A DNA stretch of 64,000 nt, taken from Nematostella vectensis. Lineage: Eukaryota > Cnidaria > Anthozoa > Actiniaria > Edwardsiidae. The translations under genes and the position numbers were made by a program. The stretch lies in assembly GCF_932526225.1 (NCBI RefSeq), contig NC_064044.1, positions 2,857,001 through 2,921,000 on the forward strand, in the 5' to 3' direction. Positions 36,365 to 48,987 of the stretch are shown in pieces. The notes below the pieces were generated by a model. It was not told where the DNA came from. It saw only the letters and a program-made list of their open reading frames with translations, and made no database searches. The number at the start of each line of letters is the position of its first letter. Position 1 is the first letter of the stretch.

Positions 36365-37520
36365 GTATACTCTGTAAATACCATGTAAAATCTCTGTAAA
36401 CATCCAGAGAAACTCTGTAAAATCTCTGTAAACACCCAGAGAAACTCTGTAAAATTTCTGTAAACATCCAGGGAAACTCTGTAAAATCTCTGTAAACACC
36501 CAGAGAAACTCTGTAAAATCTCTGTAAACACCCAGAGAAACTCTGTAAAATCTCTGCAAGCCCCCAGTAAAAATCTGTAAACTCTCTGTAAACCCCCAGA
36601 AAAAAATGTGTTAAATCTCTGTAAACCCTAAGAGAAACTCAAAATTTCTGTAAACACCCACAGAAACTCTTAAAACATCTGTAAGCCCTCAGTAAAGATC
36701 TCTGTAAATCTTCAGATTAAAAAAACTGTAAAATCCCCGTAAAGCGCCAGAGAAACATTTTAAAATCACTGCAGACCTAGAGAAACTCTGTAAAATCTCT
36801 GAAGACCGCCAAAGAAACTCTGTAAAATCTCTACAAACTGCCAAAGAAACTCTGTAAAATCTCTGAAGACCGCCAAAGAAACTCTGTAAAATCTCTGAAG
36901 ACCGCCAAAGAAACTCTGTAAAATCTCTGAAGACCGCCAAAGAAACTCTGTAAAATCTCTGAAGACCGCCAAAGAAACTCTGTAAAATCTCTGAAGACCG
37001 CCAAAGAAACTCTGTAAAATCTCTGAAGACCGCCAAAGAAACTGTAAAATCTCTGAAGACCGCCAGAGAAACTCTGTAAAATCTCTACAAACTGCCAAAG
37101 AAACTCTGTAAAATCTCTGAAGACCGCCAAAGAAACTCTGTAAAATCTCTGAAGACCGCCAAAGAAACTCTGTAAAATCTCTGAAGACCGCCAAAGAAAC
37201 TCTGTAAAATCTCTGAAGACCGCCAAAGAAACTCTGTAAAATCTCTGAAGACCGCCAAAGAAACTCTGTAAAATCTCTGAAGACCGCCAGAGAAACTCTG
37301 TAAAATCTCTACAAACTGCCAAAGAAACTCTCTAAAATCTCTGAAGACTGCCAAAGAAACTCTGTAAAATCTCTGAAGACCGCCAAAGAAAATCTGTAAA
37401 ATCTCTACAAACTGCCAAAGAAACTCTGTAAAATCTCTAAAGACCGCCAAAGAAACTCTGTAAAATCTCTGAAGACCGCCAAAGAAATTCTGTAAAATCT
37501 CTACAAACTGCCAGAGAAAT
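36365..37520. repeat. 32-bp minisatellite downstream of GPCR 1
   Basis: About 35 units of 32 bp, built around AAACTCTGTAAAATCTCTG. The left third is more diverged (unit variant with TAAACACCCAGAG) and the right two thirds are nearly identical (unit variant with AAGACCGCCAAAG). It starts about 235 bp after the GPCR stop codon. The period is not a multiple of three, yet the minus strand stays open in all frames. Confidence 0.96.
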
Positions 37521-37978
37521 GCCATCTGCCTGATAATGTAGAAATTTCAGTTTCAACCCTTAGGGTACCCCAAGGAAAATTACAAATTTCATTCGCGCAA
37601 ATAAATACTCAACTGAAAACATAGACTTCCGACTTTAACAGAAAGGTTAGCGAATCGAGCAAACTCGTGTCTACAACTTTAAAGGCGTGAGCTATGCTAT
37701 TCCAAGTGGAGCGCCTATAAAAAATCTGCAATTCAGCAAAAGTCGTAGGAAAGAAATTGTAATATTATTTGTAACAAGAAGTAATAAATTGACGCATTTT
37801 GTAAAAAAAAAAACTGAAAGCATTCCAATAACAAGGGCATACTCTGATTTTTATAGAGTGTCTTTCTAAGTGCTTTCCTTTTTCCAAAACAGAATTATTT
37901 TTATTCGTATCCTTGGATTACTTCAAAGCAAAGCCAAATTACCCAGAATTCGCCTGTGTCAAAAAGTCTAGATTTTTT

Positions 37979-38099
37979 TATGATCATCGTAGCGTGCGTA
38001 GCAAGCGTTTCTGTGGAGCTCTCTCGCTCTCTATTCCTTCTGAAACTCTACAGAAACGCTTCTTACGCAGGCTATGATCATCGTAGCGAGGCATCTGCG
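37979..38099. mobile_element. ~90-bp MITE in a 16-bp direct repeat
   Basis: An inverted pair, GCGTAGCAAGCGTTTCTGT against ACAGAAACGCTTCTTACGC, is flanked on both sides by the direct repeat TATGATCATCGTAGCG. The direct repeat may be the target-site duplication together with a few terminal bases. There is no coding capacity. Confidence 0.65.
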
Positions 38100-38676
38100 C
38101 GCACCGCATGGGTTTTCTCAGAGATTTTAAGCAACAATAAGTGTATCGCCGAGAGTAGATGGGATACCAATCACGAGTAACATCCTGTAATTACTTAAAC
38201 GCCAAATCACCCAAAAGACACCTGTTTCACCAATTTTCTCCGATTCTTTAAAAGGTCCAGAAGTGATCCATGTATAAAAAGATTTTTTTAAGAAATCGGT
38301 AGTTGTTTAAACGATTTACGTTTTTGGAATAGAAAAACATGGCCTATGTTACCCGATCTTTTAGTCCGAAAGGAAGACTTTGTTAACATAATAAAGGAAG
38401 TGGAGAATATAAAAAAACTCGTACGTGTAACGTGCAATTTATTCAGTGCTTGTCGGAAAAGTAGCTGCTCGTTTTTGCAATTATTTAACTTTTGATACCG
38501 TGACCGTGTTTTTGTTTGTTCCACTTGAAGAGGAAATTGGTAAGATAATATGGTATAATTTAGGAACAGTTTTAAATTTCAAAAGGGTAGAAAGCCAGGT
38601 GTTTATAGAGTATTATTTTTGTGATTTTAGACAATTCAAAATAGGTTTTGTCTTGCCTATTTAGGGTTTGTCAAGA
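38100..38676. other. Region between MITE and 37-bp repeats; no gene seen
   Basis: AT-rich unique DNA. Short frames on both strands show no domain, splice signals or start context worth calling. Confidence 0.35.
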
Positions 38677-38955
38677 CTAGACATTCGACAAGTCGCTCTT
38701 TGAGTGTGCTAAGTAGGATATTCGACAAGTCGCTCTCTGAGTGAGTCAAGAAGGATATTCGACAAGTCGCTCTCTGAGTGAGTCAAGAAGGATATTCGAC
38801 AAGTCGCTCTCTGAGTGAGTCAAGAAGGATATTCGACAAGTCGCTCTCTGAGTGAGTCAAGAAGGATATTCGCCAAGTCGCTCTTTGATTGTGTCAAGAG
38901 GAATATACACCAAGTAGCTCTTTGAGTGTGTCAAAAAAGGGCTCGCCAAGTCGAA
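38677..38955. repeat. 37-bp minisatellite upstream of GPCR 2
   Basis: About seven units of 37 bp around ATATTCGACAAGTCGCTCTC. The middle copies are identical and the outer ones diverged. It ends roughly 100 bp before the start codon of the second GPCR, so it lies in its promoter or 5' UTR. Confidence 0.92.
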
Positions 38956-39061
38956 GTCGATCTCTGTGGTTTCTAGAAGGACATCCGCAAAAGCCGCCTT
39001 TTAAATCTCGAACATTCGTTAAGGATCGAAGAACTTTTAGATAAAGGAACCTTGTTTAAAC

Positions 39062-40090
39062 ATGAACTTGATTCTCTTAGTATTAATTGCTTTACACTTT
39101 TTGGTACTCGTTATTGGTATAATTGGCAACGTCTCCGTCATTAGAGTTGTTTGGTCGACGCGTTCGATGCACACGACAACAAACTACCTCTTAGCAAATC
39201 TCGCACTGGCTGACATTATAACCCTTTCTACAAACCCCTACTTGTATAAATTATTATTCAATCTAGTTTTGCACTTTAGCAGTAACAGATGGAGCCTTTT
39301 AGCAAAAGACTGGTTGTGTAGGCTTATCATGGAGAACGGTATAGTTGGGGTGTTTATTTGCGTTTCCGTAACGCTACTTACAGTCGTAGCTGTTGAACGC
39401 TTTAACGCCATGGTTAAACCTTTGAGTCCAAGATTCAGCATACAAAAAGAACAAGTGTGGAAAATTGTGATTTTGATATGGTTTGTGAGTGTTCTGCTAA
39501 ATATCCCGATTTTTATTGACGTTGAATTCGACCCTCATACCAACAGATGCATATCGGCGTTAGATATGACCACTTACCGAAAGAGTACTGTAGTATATTT
39601 GGCTATCTACTTTGGAGTGAATTTTTTTATTCCTGGCGTAATAATTACAGTTTGCTATTTGTCCATTCTAAAAGGACTTCTTATCACTAAATCCATCTGT
39701 TCTGCAACAGTCGAGACGATTCAAGGGCAAGAGGAGAAGAAAAAGCTGGCCAAACTTCTAACATCTGTCACAGTTGTTTACTACTGTTGCTTTGCGCCTT
39801 TTCTCACCTTCATGATCTACATGGCTTTTGTAAAGATCCTCTATAACCAAGCCATGAATGCGTCAACACTCCTCACCAATACTTACCTTATTACGTCCTC
39901 TCTCAGTCTCTTTAACTCATGCCTCAATCCAGTCTTGTACGCTTTCCAAAGCTCAAAGTACAGGCGAGCTTTTGCGAGACTTTTCACGTTCAATTTCATG
40001 AAAGTTAGCCGACAAGTCGGTGTCCTTGTCGTAGCTACGGATGCCAGGTCAAGGTCAACCATCCAGAGACAAAGTACGCAAACCCTTTAA
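39062..40090 (+). CDS. Class A GPCR, tandem paralogue of GPCR 1, intronless
   Basis: A single exon encodes 342 aa starting at an ATG with A at -3. Landmarks: GN 22-23 in TM1, LALAD with D51 in TM2, C86 in TM3, ERF 112-114 (Tyr of E/DRY replaced by Phe), C163 in loop 2, CFAP 243-246 in TM6, and NSCLNPVLY in TM7, then QSSKYRRAF as helix 8. The N terminus before TM1 is almost absent, and there is no obvious N-glycosylation site there. The paralogue at 35071 shares the WSTRSMHTTTNYLL intracellular loop 1 and the SILKGL.ITKSIC loop 3, so the two arose by local duplication. It is probably a plasma-membrane peptide receptor, ligand unknown. A possible poly(A) signal AATAAA lies at 40326. Confidence 0.92.
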   Translation: MNLILLVLIALHFLVLVIGIIGNVSVIRVVWSTRSMHTTTNYLLANLALADIITLSTNPYLYKLLFNLVLHFSSNRWSLLAKDWLCRLIMENGIVGVFICVSVTLLTVVAVERFNAMVKPLSPRFSIQKEQVWKIVILIWFVSVLLNIPIFIDVEFDPHTNRCISALDMTTYRKSTVVYLAIYFGVNFFIPGVIITVCYLSILKGLLITKSICSATVETIQGQEEKKKLAKLLTSVTVVYYCCFAPFLTFMIYMAFVKILYNQAMNASTLLTNTYLITSSLSLFNSCLNPVLYAFQSSKYRRAFARLFTFNFMKVSRQVGVLVVATDARSRSTIQRQSTQTL

Positions 40091-40749
40091 AAGTCGATAC
40101 GACGTTAGTACACATACACCAGGGATGGTACCAAATGGTAACAGATGTATTGGGTCTTGGCAAGAGATTATCTTATGCTCTCTTGGTCTTGAGGAATTTA
40201 ACACTTGAGCATCATGGATATTCCAGACATTTTGTGTTTATAGGAAAGCATTCTTAGGGTACCTCATGTGTACTAATAGATCTATTATAGCTGATTTTAA
40301 CTAACCTTCACAGAGCTCACAGAGGAAATAAAAATTATCACTTCTTTCAGCTAGGCGAGTGTGTGTTTTTATTTAACACCCAAAAACCACAAATTGTGAG
40401 CTTTGGTGGTTAAAGGACTCCAGCGATACGAAGCGAAAACACGATTCAAGTGTTTGTGTTTACCCATCACACTAAATGAAATTCTGCTTCTATGTACTTC
40501 TAGCAAATAAAAGGTACTTGCTTGGTTTATCTCCAACAACTTTCGTGTTTTTGTAATGCTTTTCTGTCAAGACATACTCTCGTATGGCTTGACTAGTTTG
40601 GTCACTGTTGTCTGGTGCACACTAGTGACATAATGTCATAGGCTCGCGCACCTTTTATTTTCATTGGCGCGCGCTGTTTGTTCGAATTTTTCGGTATTAA
40701 GTGCCCGCTCGCGCCACAGTGATAATTTTATTCCAATAAATACCAATAC
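40091..40749. other. 3' flank of GPCR 2
   Basis: Contains the likely AATAAA poly(A) signal at 40326-40331. A phrase CAAATTGTGAGCTT resembles one near 57948 (CTAATTGTGAGCTT), suggesting another dispersed repeat. No gene seen. Confidence 0.4.
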
Positions 40750-40899
40750 AGGTATATTAGGATAATATACAAAGTAGGTTGGCTTATATGCCTATCCTCT
40801 ATTCATAATATTTAATTACATCATCACAAAATTTCAGGACTAGGCTCGTAATGGAGTCATCTGTTAAGCTCATAATATACAAAAAGAGGTCTTTTGGCC

Positions 40900-41150
40900 T
40901 TAACAGTTTGAAAGAGTTATTGATTGCAAATAGATCATTAAAAATACTCGACGTATATCATTGACATAGTCGCATTCCATTAAGGTATGGTACTCATCCC
41001 CAACCTTATTTTTTTCACATTTTTCACAAATCCTTAATTCATAAGGTAAATTTTTATAGCGGCCTGTTTCAATTGCTAGTTTGTGTGCCGAGACACGCAA
41101 TCTAGTCATAGATTGTCGGCGTCTAACATTAGCTTCTGATAAATATTTTT
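40900..41150 (-). pseudogene. LINE ORF2 C-terminal Cys-rich segment
   Basis: The frame reads RLRVSAHKLAIETGRY followed by CEKC and a downstream C...H...C pattern, the typical C-terminal tail of cnidarian LINE ORF2 proteins. It is shifted relative to the RT frame at about 41150, where the RT frame ends while the coding sense continues in another frame (SEANVRRRQSMTRLRVSAHK). Confidence 0.7.
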
Positions 41151-42838
41151 TCTAGTTTAAAATTTGTCTTGATCTTGCAATAAGTGCGTAGCTTTCCACT
41201 ATTTTGATTTAACTGTGCCTGGGTTCTCCAAAATGTTGCATAACTTTTATATAGTACTTTCTTAATATATTTTCCTAAGGTATGAATTTGTTGGCCTTTA
41301 ATAACTATTTCCTGTAGTGTCTTTAAATCACACCAAGCAAATAGGGAATTGATAAACCTTACAGGGACATTAGATGTTGAAGAAAGGCTGATCTTCGCCG
41401 TTTCCCCCACTAAGGTGTTTTCATATATCCTACTTTTTATTCGGCACCGATATTTTGCCACCAGGGAAGAAATTTGTACTATTAGTGGGGCTTTTCCCAG
41501 TTCTCCATATATAGTTAAATTTGTAGTTTTTGATTGGACTCTACGCTTGAAAAACTTCAGTTGTAGTTCTTCGAAACCATTTGATACTTTGAAAAATTTA
41601 GTCTTAAAAATTTCATACGATGAGGCCCTTCCTAAAAGGCATGTACCCCAAATTTCACAACCGTACAGTAACACTGGTACAACGAGTGACGAAAACAATT
41701 TCAACAGTACTTGTATTGACACATTTTCGACATTTGACAGACGGTTTAAAATATAGTGGTATACACGTGTGGCTTTGTTGTATAGACTTTTTAGGGCACT
41801 TTTAAAATTTCCCGAGAAATGAAACTTCAGACCTAGATATGTGTATTCGTCTACACATTCTAATGGCTCTCCACCGTAGTCCCATTTACCTGTTGTAAAT
41901 TGCCGCCGGTATTGTTGCGGACCAAAAACTAATACTTTAGATTTTTTTATATTAACTGTGAGCTTCCATTTATCTGCGTACAATTTTAGTTTCTGGAGGC
42001 AATTTTCGAGACCGGCGGCTGAGTCAGATAGTATAACCAAATCATCAGCATAGAGGAGACAGTTAAGTTTTGATGTATTATCGAGTTTTACTGGGTCGCA
42101 CGATGAAGAGAATATTTCTGGAATATCATTGATTAAGATGTTGAAAAGGGTTGGGCTTAGGTTGCATCCCTGTTTCACCCCAACGTGAGAAGAAAAGGAA
42201 GGCGTTATACCCTGGTCTAGCTTAACTGATAATCTAACATCTGAATACATACTTTGTAAAAGGGTGATAAATCTTCCGCTTCCGCAGGGTTTTTAGTACT
42301 AATAAATGGTCGGTCGTGCGAAAGCCCTTTCTAAAACCGATCTGATATCTATTTAAGATTTTATATTTTTTCAGAAATTTTGTAAGGCGGCCGTTTATGA
42401 TCAGTGTGAAAAACTTCCCAAGGCAGCTACTTATAGCGATTCCTCTATAGTTTCCCGGATCACATTTATCGCCTGATTTGTGTAATGGTACAATATAACC
42501 CTTTCACCAGCTCTTAGGAAATACCCCCTGTGTTAGCACAGTATTGAATAGTTTTACAAAGTATCGGCCTTGGGATTCGACAGATACCTTTATAATTTCA
42601 TTATTTAATAAATCACCAGCGCTGGCTTTTTTGTTTTCAAGTAATTTTGCTGTTGATTGCACTTCTTCTAGGGTGATAGGCGAATCTAGGATTTCATCCC
42701 GGTTTCTAGCCCAAACATGGTAGTTTTTTACAATATGTGCTTCTATCCCCGAGTCGTCTGAAAAGCAATTCTGTGGCGTATTTAATTCTTTGAAGTAGTT
42801 ATACCATGCATCCGAGCAGTCGGATCTGATTGTCTTAA
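41129..42838 (-). pseudogene. LINE reverse transcriptase, internally deleted
   Basis: The downstream part (41129-42250) holds GVKQGCNLSPTLFNILINDI and the catalytic YADD (in LLYADDLVIL). The upstream part (about 42280-42838) reads through typical RT text, including SGDKCDPGNYRGIAI, RYQIGFRKGFRTTDHL and LLVLKTL, with a premature TGA after FPKSW near 42515. Between KTL and ITLLQSMYSDV about 50 residues are missing, including the motif A aspartate (FxxAFD). Without it the polymerase cannot be active. Confidence 0.8.
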
Positions 42839-43830
42839 CTAGATTCCAGAATTCTTTCGGATTGCTGTCTGCCTTTTAAGCTTCTTCGTTAATTGCTTGT
42901 ATGCTTTCTTGGTTGAAAAGAATCTATGCCTTATGTATGGCTCGTCCGGGTATCTCGAAAGAAGTTTGCCAAGACTTCGCAATTCTTTTCTTAGTTCATT
43001 ACAATCCTTATTAAACCATTTTTGGTGCTGTCTTGAACTTCTCTTTGAACTTTTTTGCTTCTTCACGAGAATCACCTGTTTTGATGCTTGACGTATTACG
43101 TTTGTAAAACTGTCAACTGCTAGATCAACATTAATCTTTTCTTCTGATTTAAAAATTTCATTAAGGTCTCTGCTCACATTTTCTGATGCTATTGACTCGC
43201 GCAGCAAAGTTTCAGATTCCTTCTCCCATTTAAATACTTTTGGGTGCTGTTCGAGATCCATCAAATTATTTATATCTTTAATCTTTTGTGTTTTTAATGC
43301 AAACGAAAGAAAGCGATGGTTAGAAAAGTTCGATGGTGTTGAAACGGTGAAATGGTGAACTTGTAGGTAGATTGTTTGCGAAACGAGAGTGTAAAAACAA
43401 GTGTATTGGCCCAGATGATCACCCCTTGTCCTACCATTCAGTACTATTAAACTATTACTGTTACTAAACTCTGCTAAAGATTTTCCGTATGCGTTGACAT
43501 TCTGATCTCTCGAGTTCCTGACCGTCGGAAACGGGTAACTACATGCAGATTCAGATAAATCGGTAAAGTCTGCCAAGTTACCCATCCTTGCATTAAAGTC
43601 TCCGCATACAATGATTTCGCCTTTTTGCGAAAATTTATACATGCTATTTTGGAGATGTTCAAAATGATCTACATTTAGTTGTTGCTCCCTTGGGGAGTTC
43701 CGTGGGGGAAAGTAAACAGTACACACGTAAATGTCTCGAAATAGTTTTTATCTAGATAAAATCTTCACATGAGTGTTGTTCTAGAAATCTAACACCCTTG
43801 CGGATTGATGCTTTCACTAGAATTGTAATT
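42839..43830 (-). pseudogene. LINE APE-type endonuclease, N-terminally truncated
   Basis: The clear motif is IIVCGDFNARMG, the Asp/Asn metal-site block of AP-like endonucleases. The C-terminal SDH signature appears as FSNHRF, with Asn in place of Asp. Coding sense extends upstream of the open frame to about 43830 (ASIRKGVRFLEQHSCEDFI, then a stop). The first roughly 60 residues with the catalytic Asn and Glu are absent, replaced by AT-rich DNA and the ATG array. Confidence 0.75.
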
Positions 43831-43955
43831 AATAAAAATGGATAGTTAATGAAGAAATAACTAATTTGACAGACCACACTACAACAGCAAAACGTAACGC
43901 AAGACACTAACGTCCGAAATTGTAATAAAAAAAATAAATAATAATAATAATAATA

Positions 43956-45082
<1,127 letters not shown>

Positions 45083-45177
45083 AATTATAATAATTATAAT
45101 AACAATATTAATAAGTAAAATAATTTGAAAAAAAAATATTGTTAATAAAATAAAATGTTTGAAGTTTTTTACGTATT

Positions 45178-46500
45178 CTAGAAGACCCCCACCCTAGGCT
45201 CCTCTGTAGGAAGGTCAATAGGATAATAACTTACCCCTGGTGGCATTTGTTGAAAGCATACTTTATGATCTGGGTTTAATAGCTGTTCTAAAAGTCTGGT
45301 GATGTTACTTAGTTGATTTTTAATTGGAATGTCTGGTTGTTTGCGACTGTGCAGTCTTGGATCAGAGGAGCGCTGGGCCTGTTTAGACGGCGGTGAACGC
45401 CCAGCTTGTGTAGCTGCACGATTAGCATGTGATGACAGTTGCTTGCTCTGATACCTGTCCTTAGTGATGCCTAGGGCCCTCCGTATCCCGTTCTTGATGT
45501 TACCTGCCAGCACTCTGATACCCTGCTCCTTGTTCAGATGTTTCACGTCCCTGTAAAGCCTCCCCTTTCTTAGGTTCCCGTTGTCTACCAGAATGACTTG
45601 CTTCTCCGCACACAGATTTTCTCCAACCTCGGCGTTGATGTAAAATACAGCTTCATCGAGGCTGTCGCGCCGTGGGGTGATGCTGCACATAATGAAGCTT
45701 TCCCCCGGAAACGCACTCATAGCTGTATGCACCATTTGTTGCTGTTTCTTCGCCACTATGTTCGCAGGTTGGGATTCCACGTCATTTACACCAGTGTTGA
45801 TGATCACTCCATGGCGAACTCTGAACGTTGGATTTTTCAGTATTTCTATGGCACGTTCAGTGGTGTTGCAAGGAATGATACTGCAGGTGTGCTTGTTCGT
45901 ACCCCGTGCACTTGGCATAGTTCATCCCTATTGATATATCTTCTATTTGAGTCGCACATGAAGACAAAATCATACTCCTTTGCTTCTTGTTGTTGTTTCA
46001 CTTGTATTGAAGCATTAGGGTTTTGTTGGTGTTGTTCTTGTTTCGGAGCGGCTCTTTCTATTGGCTGTTGGCGTTGGTTCTGTACCGTCTCATGTTCTTT
46101 TTCTAATACCGAGAGCCGGTTCTCTAGTTCAGTTTTGCTGGTTTCCAAGCTTTTTATTCTTTTTGTGAGGTTAGTTTTTTCTTCTGCTAGGGAACCAACT
46201 CTTCCTTCTAGCTTTCCGACCTCGTTCAGGGCTTTGCTCATTCGCTGCTCCTCTTGAAAGAAGGAATGGCTCTTGTTCCCTTTTGAAAACAATCATATTG
46301 TTCTTTATCATGTTACCAATTGAGTTGTTTATTGTAGCCTCCTCGTTTTCGAGCTTTTTCTTAATTTTTGCCACTTCGAAGTTTGTTTCTGCTGTTGTAC
46401 TATCTGCTTATACTATAGCTTCCTCGATTCTCTCAAGTTTCGATAGTATGTTTTGAACCATTTTCCAGATATCTTTATTTCCGTCTTGGTGTTCCGTTCT
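45178..46500 (-). pseudogene. LINE ORF1: coiled coil plus SGNH esterase, frameshifted
   Basis: Three minus-strand frames join into one ORF1. First comes KIKKKLENEEATINNSIGN (from about 46500, with a TAG near 46410). Second is a coiled coil (RVGSLAEEKTNLTKRIKSLE, then a Gln-rich linker) with the esterase block I in FVFMCDSNRRYI. Third is the esterase core with INTGVNDVES (GxND block) and YRDVKHLN (DxxH block). Frameshifts lie near 46265 and 45890. SGNH-esterase ORF1 proteins are known from CR1/L2-type LINEs, where ORF1 acts as a nucleic-acid chaperone; the esterase role is not settled. Catalytic Ser, Asp and His positions appear retained. Confidence 0.75.
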
Positions 46501-46567
46501 ACCTTTTACAGTTGTACAAGAAAACAAAGCAAAAGGCGCGCATTTTTTACATAAAATCGCTTTGACA

Positions 46568-48043
46568 GGATGAGGATGAGGGTGAGGATGTGGGTGAGCA
46601 TGAGGGTAAGGATGAGGTTAAGGATGAGGGTAAGGATGAGGGTAAGGATGAGGGTTAGGATGAGGGTGAGGATGAGAGTAAGGATGAGGGTGAAGGTGTG
46701 GGTAAGGAAAAGGTTAAGGATGAGGGTAAGGATGAGGGTGAGGATGAGGGTAAGGATGAGGATGAGGGTGAGGATGAGGATGAGGAAAAGGATGAGGGTG
46801 AGGGTAAGGATGAGGGTGAGGATGAGGATGAGGATGAGGATGAGGGTAAGGATGAGGGTAAGGATGAGAGTGAGGATGAGGGTAAGGATGAGAGTGATGA
46901 TGAGGATAAGGATGAGGATAAGGATGAGAGTGAGGATAAGGGTAAGGATGAGGGTAAGGATGAGGGTAAGGATGAGGGTAAGGATGAGGGTAAGGATGAG
47001 GGTAAGGATGAGGGTAAGGATGAGGGTAAGGATGAGGGTAAGGATGAGGGTAAGGATGAGGGTAAGGATGAGGGTAAGGATGAGGGTAAGGATGAGGGTA
47101 AGGATGAGGGTAAGGATGAGGGTGAGGATGAGGGTGAGGATGAGGGTGAGGATGAGGGTGAGGATGTGGGTGAGGATGAGGGTGAAGATGAGGGTGAGGA
47201 AAAGGTTAAGGATGAGGGTAAGGATGAGGGTAAGGATGAGGGTGAGCATGAGGGTTAGCATGAGGGTAAGGATGAGGATGAGGGTGAGGATGAGGAAAAG
47301 GATGAGGGTGAGGGTAAGGATGAGGGTAAGGATGAGGATGAGGGTAAGGATGAGGGTAAGGATGAGGATGAGGGTGAGGATGAGGGTAAGGATGAGGGTA
47401 AGGATGAGGGTGAGGATGAGGGTAAGGATGAGGGTAAGGATGTGGGTGAGGATGAGGGTGAAGATGAGGGTGAGGATGAGGGTAAGGATGAGGGTAAGGA
47501 TGAGGGTGAAGATGAGGGTGAGGATGAGGGTAAGGATGAGGGTGAAGATGAGGGTGAGGATGAGGGTAAGGATGAGGGTAAGGATGAGGGTAAGGATGAG
47601 GGTGAGGATGAGGAAAAGGATGAGGGTGAGGATGAGGAAAAGGATGAGGGTGAGGGTGAGGATGAGGGTGAGGATGAGGGTAAGGATGAGGGTGAGGATG
47701 AGGGTGAGGGTGAGGGTGAGGATGAGGGTAAGGGTGAGGATGAGGGTGAGTCGAGGGTAAGGATGAGGGTGAGGGTGAGGATGAGGGTAAGGATGAGGGT
47801 GAGGATGAGGGTGAGGATGAGGGTGAGAATGAGGGTAAGGATGAGGATGAGGATGAGGTTAAGAATGAGGTTAAGGATGAGGGTAAGGATGAGGGTAAGG
47901 ATGAGGGTGAGGATGAGGGTAAGGATGAGGGTAAGGATGAGGGTAAGGATGAGGGTAAGGATGAGGGTAAGGATGAGGGTGAGCATGAGGGTAAGGATGA
48001 GGTTTAGGGTAAGGTTTAGGTAAGGATGAGGGTATGGGTGAGG
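46568..48043. repeat. 1.5-kb 6/12-bp purine-rich minisatellite (GATGAGGGTAAG)n
   Basis: Units GATGAGGGTAAG, GATGAGGGTGAG, GATGAG and GATGAGGAAAAG alternate. One strand has almost no C. Several frames stay open (Arg/Met/Val, Asp/Glu/Gly/Lys, and Leu/Ile/Thr on the other strand) because the period is a multiple of three. It begins about 60 bp beyond the 5' end of the LINE remains. Confidence 0.97.
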
Positions 48044-48987
48044 GCGAGAAAACACTCCCTCAGATTCCAGATATAGAAGATCAGAATAGATTTTGAAAAG
48101 GCGAAGATTTTCATCGCTTTATCTTTTTGCATCATCATAAGAGAAGAAATACCAAATTACTAAGAGCGAACATATTGACGCAAGCCAATTTCTTCGTGGT
48201 ATCCAGGGCGACGCGGTATCGCACTTTTGCACTATTCATTCGAAACCCCCACCCCCATGGTCTCGGGGAAGGGTGGGGGATTAGACCCATTCACCCTGAA
48301 CAAATGCAAAGAATCCCTACAAATGGCGGAAGGCTATATGGATATGAAGGGGAACGAGACACATTTTATATTTTAGAAAACATGTGATTAAATGGGGAAA
48401 AGAGTAAATCATCGACGCCTTTTAAAAACAAAACCAGCATAAAACATTTAATTTCCCCTAGCCGGCAGTTTATCTTTTATACTTTTTATTAATTACCAGT
48501 AGGCGATGGGTATTGTAAATAATTGTACACTTGAATATTAAAAACCTATAAGCATATAAAAGGTCTCTCTTTGCTTGTGATCGGGTATTTAGTTTATCTA
48601 TCGAACGTAACCAGACCGGGCAGCAATGGATGCGTTGTATCTCCTGATGCTGTGAAGAATCACTTATACAACAGTGTCCTTACCCCGAGAAATCTTCCAA
48701 CAGAGGCATAATTATTGGTTGTAGTCTTGTATCGTTCATTTTTTGCCCGTTTAGGCACAGAACATAGACCACCACAGAGTTTGCTAACGTCCAAACCGAA
48801 AGAGATCTCCAAGTATAGAAGCAAATCTGCAGAAGTAGCAGTCGCCCGGTATAAATGGTTACTTGTCAGGACTACTCTCTCAGTGAGTAAATTCTACAAC
48901 AGAAACAGTAATTTACGATTATTAGTGTACTTCTTAGAAACGATAGGACATTTACTGTATCTGGGTAGGGCAGAGAAACAGGAAAGC
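48044..48987. other. Upstream region of broken GPCR; possible TATA box
   Basis: Mostly AT-rich unique DNA. TATAAAAG at 48555-48562 is a good TATA-box match about 430 bp before the GPCR start. The frame is open upstream from 48715, but that stretch has no receptor-like sequence. Confidence 0.4.

Noticed and set aside
46506-48055. Arg/Met/Val, Asp/Glu/Gly/Lys and Leu/Ile/Thr ORFs
   Set aside because: Frames stay open because the 6/12-bp unit is a multiple of three; no splice or start support.
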